This document shows, in pieces, positions 7,101 through 8,190 of a stretch of 8,190 nucleotides of DNA. Numbering within the stretch: position 1 is the first letter of the stretch; every line of letters starts with the position of its first letter. A model generated the notes under the pieces. It saw only the letters and a program-made list of their open reading frames with translations, searched no databases and was not told the DNA's origin. Both the position numbers and the translations under genes were made by a program. Source of the DNA: DAOTUB01 sp034437455 (GTDB lineage Bacteria; Chloroflexota; Anaerolineae; B4-G1); assembly GCA_034437455.1 (NCBI GenBank), contig DAOTUB010000014.1, forward strand, positions 1 through 8,190. Reading direction: 5' to 3'.

Positions 7101-7669
7101 CCCAACGTCAGGCCATCGGGGTGAGAGATAGAACTATTCTCGGCGTTGAGAGTAGTGTAGCCAGTGAGTCCCAGTCGTTTCGGAAGCGCAACAGGAGGCA
7201 GGAGCAAGACAGCGATGACCAACAGAGCACCCAAGACATAGAGCCAGGGGCCGAAGCTGATTTGCTCGCGAACCTGGATCAGAGTAGCTTGAAACCGCTG
7301 ACCGAAAGACGGCACAGCCTGGTAGTGATCTGCACCGCTAGGGGGGGGATCTAGCCCCAGTGCGGTACTCGTCGTAGTGGTTACAGCTTTCTGGGGCGGT
7401 TTTTCCTCCGGCGCTTTTTCCTGTGGCGCAGTTGTCACAACCTCGGGCGGCGGATCGCCTGGCAAGTGAAAGCCTCGCTCCCGCAGTCGTTCCTTGAGAT
7501 CGGCCAGCGACTTGGCGCCAAAGCCCTTCAAGCCAAGCAGGGCCTCGTCTCCTTCTTCAAGAGCAGCCAATACGTCGCCGACGGTATCAATGCCTCCCTC
7601 AAACAACGCGTTCCTGGCACGGGTGGAAAGTCGCAGTTCCGCGATAGAAGAGTAAGTCGGGATTGTCAT
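4121..7669 (-). CDS. Multidomain membrane protein: alpha-CTD-like domain, TM helix, GH18-like, NBR1-like Ig, GH-A barrel
   Basis: The product has 1182 residues. Residues 8-69 resemble the RNA polymerase alpha-subunit C-terminal domain (IAELRLSTRARNAL, then GFGAKSLADLKERL). A Pro/Glu/Thr linker (about 70-118) and one hydrophobic helix (about 141-160) follow. Residues about 310-640 look like a GH18 barrel, but the DxxDxDxE motif reads DGIDVDYR (413-420), so the catalytic Glu is Arg. A beta-rich segment (645-702) and a Thr-rich spacer lead to an NBR1-like Ig domain (about 750-857; KTWRVRNSGTCAWP). The C-terminal GH-A barrel (about 870-1182) keeps IEIWNEPN (acid/base Glu964) and LFYTEMGY (nucleophile Glu1095). 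Topology should place the alpha-CTD-like part in the cytoplasm and the rest outside, although charges around the helix do not settle it. The start is supported by GAGGAGGT three bases upstream. Substrate unknown; a sensor or scaffold role is inference. Confidence 0.92.
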   Translation of the reverse strand: MTIPTYSSIAELRLSTRARNALFEGGIDTVGDVLAALEEGDEALLGLKGFGAKSLADLKERLRERGFHLPGDPPPEVVTTAPQEKAPEEKPPQKAVTTTTSTALGLDPPPSGADHYQAVPSFGQRFQATLIQVREQISFGPWLYVLGALLVIAVLLLPPVALPKRLGLTGYTTLNAENSSISHPDGLTLGVNPETFADRLRVQLDAVSRLEFLEGSAGAALRQAVEKLPDHMAVKSPYYQIETRGDASQPMMIDVVIPNNAEPWETLDLYTWTGEAWEWVGSELHTEVAEHEFIRAWVTEVPASVVVVQRAKLITATVSTYLGENDSVSSINLFDELNPSGLLLGTMGGFAGEPVNLIPPDAGMDYAVLPTLRNWAPGATVNRGLLSDLLAEPDIQNAHVANIVQFCALRGFDGIDVDYRGVAPEERDAYTAFIRALADALHAEGLRLTVAVEEPAPADGGWDTGGYDWAAMGAAADALKISFPIDPTAYVEGGKAQRLLDWATAQVPRDKLRMLISSLSAEQGSQVNYLSLEQALAPFGQIVALGGLYRVEPNTQVEFGLSGTLLSIAPNQAAGTYRLEYRADDGGTHTVWLGTAANLLVKLRWADRYHLGGIAVADALAPGNAEGIVEAVTNYRATAAAPAGQEMEITWTVASAETVMERQVSALTEPSYAWMAPVETGVYTVSAAVAGFDHGSVAITVGEPEPEIVERVITETAPITPTEELTSTAGIGGGGALTSTAAMAASDEAFLDASYVADVTIPDDTQLDNDEVFEKTWRVRNSGTCAWPEDAVLAFSSGEQMGAPDSVEVGAVEPGDEVEISVEMKAPAEAGRYTGSWRMKRTEGFFGGPLTVVIRAGEVADAPSVVVAPISGGSFELGGHVRDTGLPYADKMHYAGMNWTKVQVHFGQDASGIIATSHAKGFKVQLSALGSAGMVTESGFEQEYANWVAGLAAAGADAIEIWNEPNIDREWQMGHISPQAYTNLLCASYSAIKAANPGTAVISGAPAPTGSFGGGCQPNGGNCDDAPWMAGLRDAGAVNCMDYIGAHHNSGATSPSARSGHPANPASTHHSWFFLPQTEMYYNTFGGARKLFYTEMGYASQEGVPGFSDAFGWARGTNNAQQAAWLAEAVQLSVNTGMVRCIIVWNIDFSRYGYDPQDGYAIIRPGGSCPACDTLHNVLGTR
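7341..7348 (-). repeat. C8 homopolymer in the linker of the large gene
   Basis: Eight consecutive C on the coding strand encode Pro108-Pro110, between the alpha-CTD-like domain and the transmembrane helix. A one-base slip would shift the frame before the membrane segment. Confidence 0.85.
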
Positions 7670-7672
7670 AAA

Positions 7673-7680
7673 ACCTCCTC
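7673..7680 (-). promoter_or_regulatory. Shine-Dalgarno of the large gene
   Basis: GAGGAGGT on the minus strand lies three bases before ATG 7669 and fixes the start of the 1182-residue frame. Confidence 0.88.
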
Positions 7681-7780
7681 AACGTGCTACGCTCGCATGG
7701 CGGGAAATAGCAACATGTAAAAATGCCACGAACCTACTTGTGCAGCAGTTTCCAGCATTTCCCATCTACGAACGGCGCGT

Positions 7781-7809
7781 ATTCTAACACAAGCAAGGTC
7801 TTTTGGCAA
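7781..7809 (-). promoter_or_regulatory. Sigma70-type promoter of the large gene
   Basis: On the minus strand TTGCCA (7809-7804) and TAGAAT (7786-7781) are separated by 17 bases, each with five of six consensus matches. Transcription would start near 7774, giving a leader of about 105 nt. Within that leader GGGAAAT (7702-7708 on plus) can pair with ATTTCCC (7757-7763). Confidence 0.6.
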
Positions 7810-8065
7810 ACATCTAACTTCCAGGCCGCTTTTCAATTCTGAAACGTTCCCTCACTCGAATGCAAAACAAGGCCCCCCCCTTCAAAAATCATGGACTTTC
7901 GTCCAGCAAGATTTAGACCTCTCGAGCGTGTTCCCTGCTCCCCCCAGAAGTAGGGGGTAACGAACCCGTATGGCCGCCACAGATAGGGCTGCGAGCGAAC
8001 GAACCGACCATATCCGATATGATCAGCTTACACTATCACACCATTTGACTCGTTTCCAGCACTCT
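7810..8065. other. Gene-free intergenic stretch with short dyads
   Basis: No coding frame, tRNA or known riboswitch pattern was recognised. Visible structure consists of TGGAC-TTTC-GTCCA (7892-7905), which on the minus strand has a GAAA loop and is followed by TGATTTTTG, a weak terminator-like form; CCCCC-AGAAGTA-GGGGG (7941-7957); and CATATC-C-GATATG (8009-8021), an operator-like dyad. A C8 run lies at 7873-7880. None of these can be assigned a function from sequence alone. Confidence 0.4.
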
Positions 8066-8190
8066 AGCAGGCTGTCGGAGAGAGAAAGGCTGCCCCTAAA
8101 TCTCGACGTTTTCGAGGCAAAAATGGGGCATGAAGCCTCAATGTAGGCCAAAAAACTGCGCCTGAAGGGACGTTTCCTGCCAAAAACAAA
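8066..8190. repeat. Possible end of an insertion sequence or dispersed repeat
   Basis: From AGCAGGCTGTCGGAGAG onward the composition changes to A-runs alternating with GC blocks. Small inverted repeats appear: TGCCCC (8091-8096) with GGGGCA (8125-8130), nested CTCGA/TCGAG (8102-8116), and GCCT/AGGC (8135-8148). The GCAGGCTGTC-type start resembles the ends of some insertion sequences by memory only. No transposase frame is readable, and the far end is outside the window. Confidence 0.25.

Noticed and set aside
7764..7772. CTACGAAC near the large gene's promoter as a second copy of the MITE inner end
   Set aside because: Only about eight bases match, with no inverted partner or hairpins nearby; this is expected by chance.
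7670..8190. A tRNA, riboswitch or CRISPR array in the gene-free right end
   Set aside because: No cloverleaf, repeat-spacer periodicity or recognisable riboswitch core was found by reading both strands.

Overview
The window is a GC-rich bacterial segment in which every supportable gene lies on the minus strand. It therefore reads from the right end (about 7800) to the left end. The mix of tandem secreted GH-A-type glycosidases, an NBR1-like Ig domain, an RNA polymerase alpha-CTD-like helix-hairpin-helix fused to a membrane protein, and small palindromic dispersed repeats suggests a member of the Chloroflexota (Anaerolineae-like). This is an inference from domain style, not a marker-gene assignment.

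Layout in order of transcription. Positions 7670-8190 hold no gene. They contain a good sigma70-type promoter (7781-7809), several short dyads and, at the far end, a possible edge of a mobile element or dispersed repeat. Next comes a 1182-residue multidomain membrane protein (7669-4121): an alpha-CTD-like domain, a Pro/Thr linker, one transmembrane helix, a GH18-like barrel lacking the catalytic Glu, a beta-sandwich segment, an NBR1-like Ig domain and a C-terminal GH-A barrel with both catalytic glutamates. A 227-bp gap follows, holding a second promoter, a possible 9-codon leader frame and a perfect 11-bp palindrome just upstream of a strong ribosome binding site. Two further membrane-anchored GH-A proteins follow (454 and 404 residues). 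They lie in the same frame, separated by one stop codon and one sense codon, and the junction is built of AATGA heptamer-like repeats. A 111-bp palindromic MITE-like element with an 8-9 bp target duplication sits between the last glycosidase gene and rtcA. Then come rtcA (RNA 3'-phosphate cyclase) and, overlapping it by 8 nt, the start of ribonuclease Z, which runs off the left edge.

The three GH-A domains share the same landmark segments (a WNE(P/Q)N-x-x-REW acid/base motif, an 'xSxxxSPTG'-like strand and a TE/LE-x-G nucleophile strand) and are almost certainly products of local duplication. The likely job is extracytoplasmic glycan binding or cleavage at the cell surface; the substrate cannot be read from sequence. 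The large protein physically links a potential DNA- or RNA-polymerase-contacting domain in the cytoplasm to glycan-recognition domains outside, which is the most unusual thing in the window. rtcA and rnz form a separate RNA 3'-end module that was probably joined to the same transcription unit before the MITE insertion.
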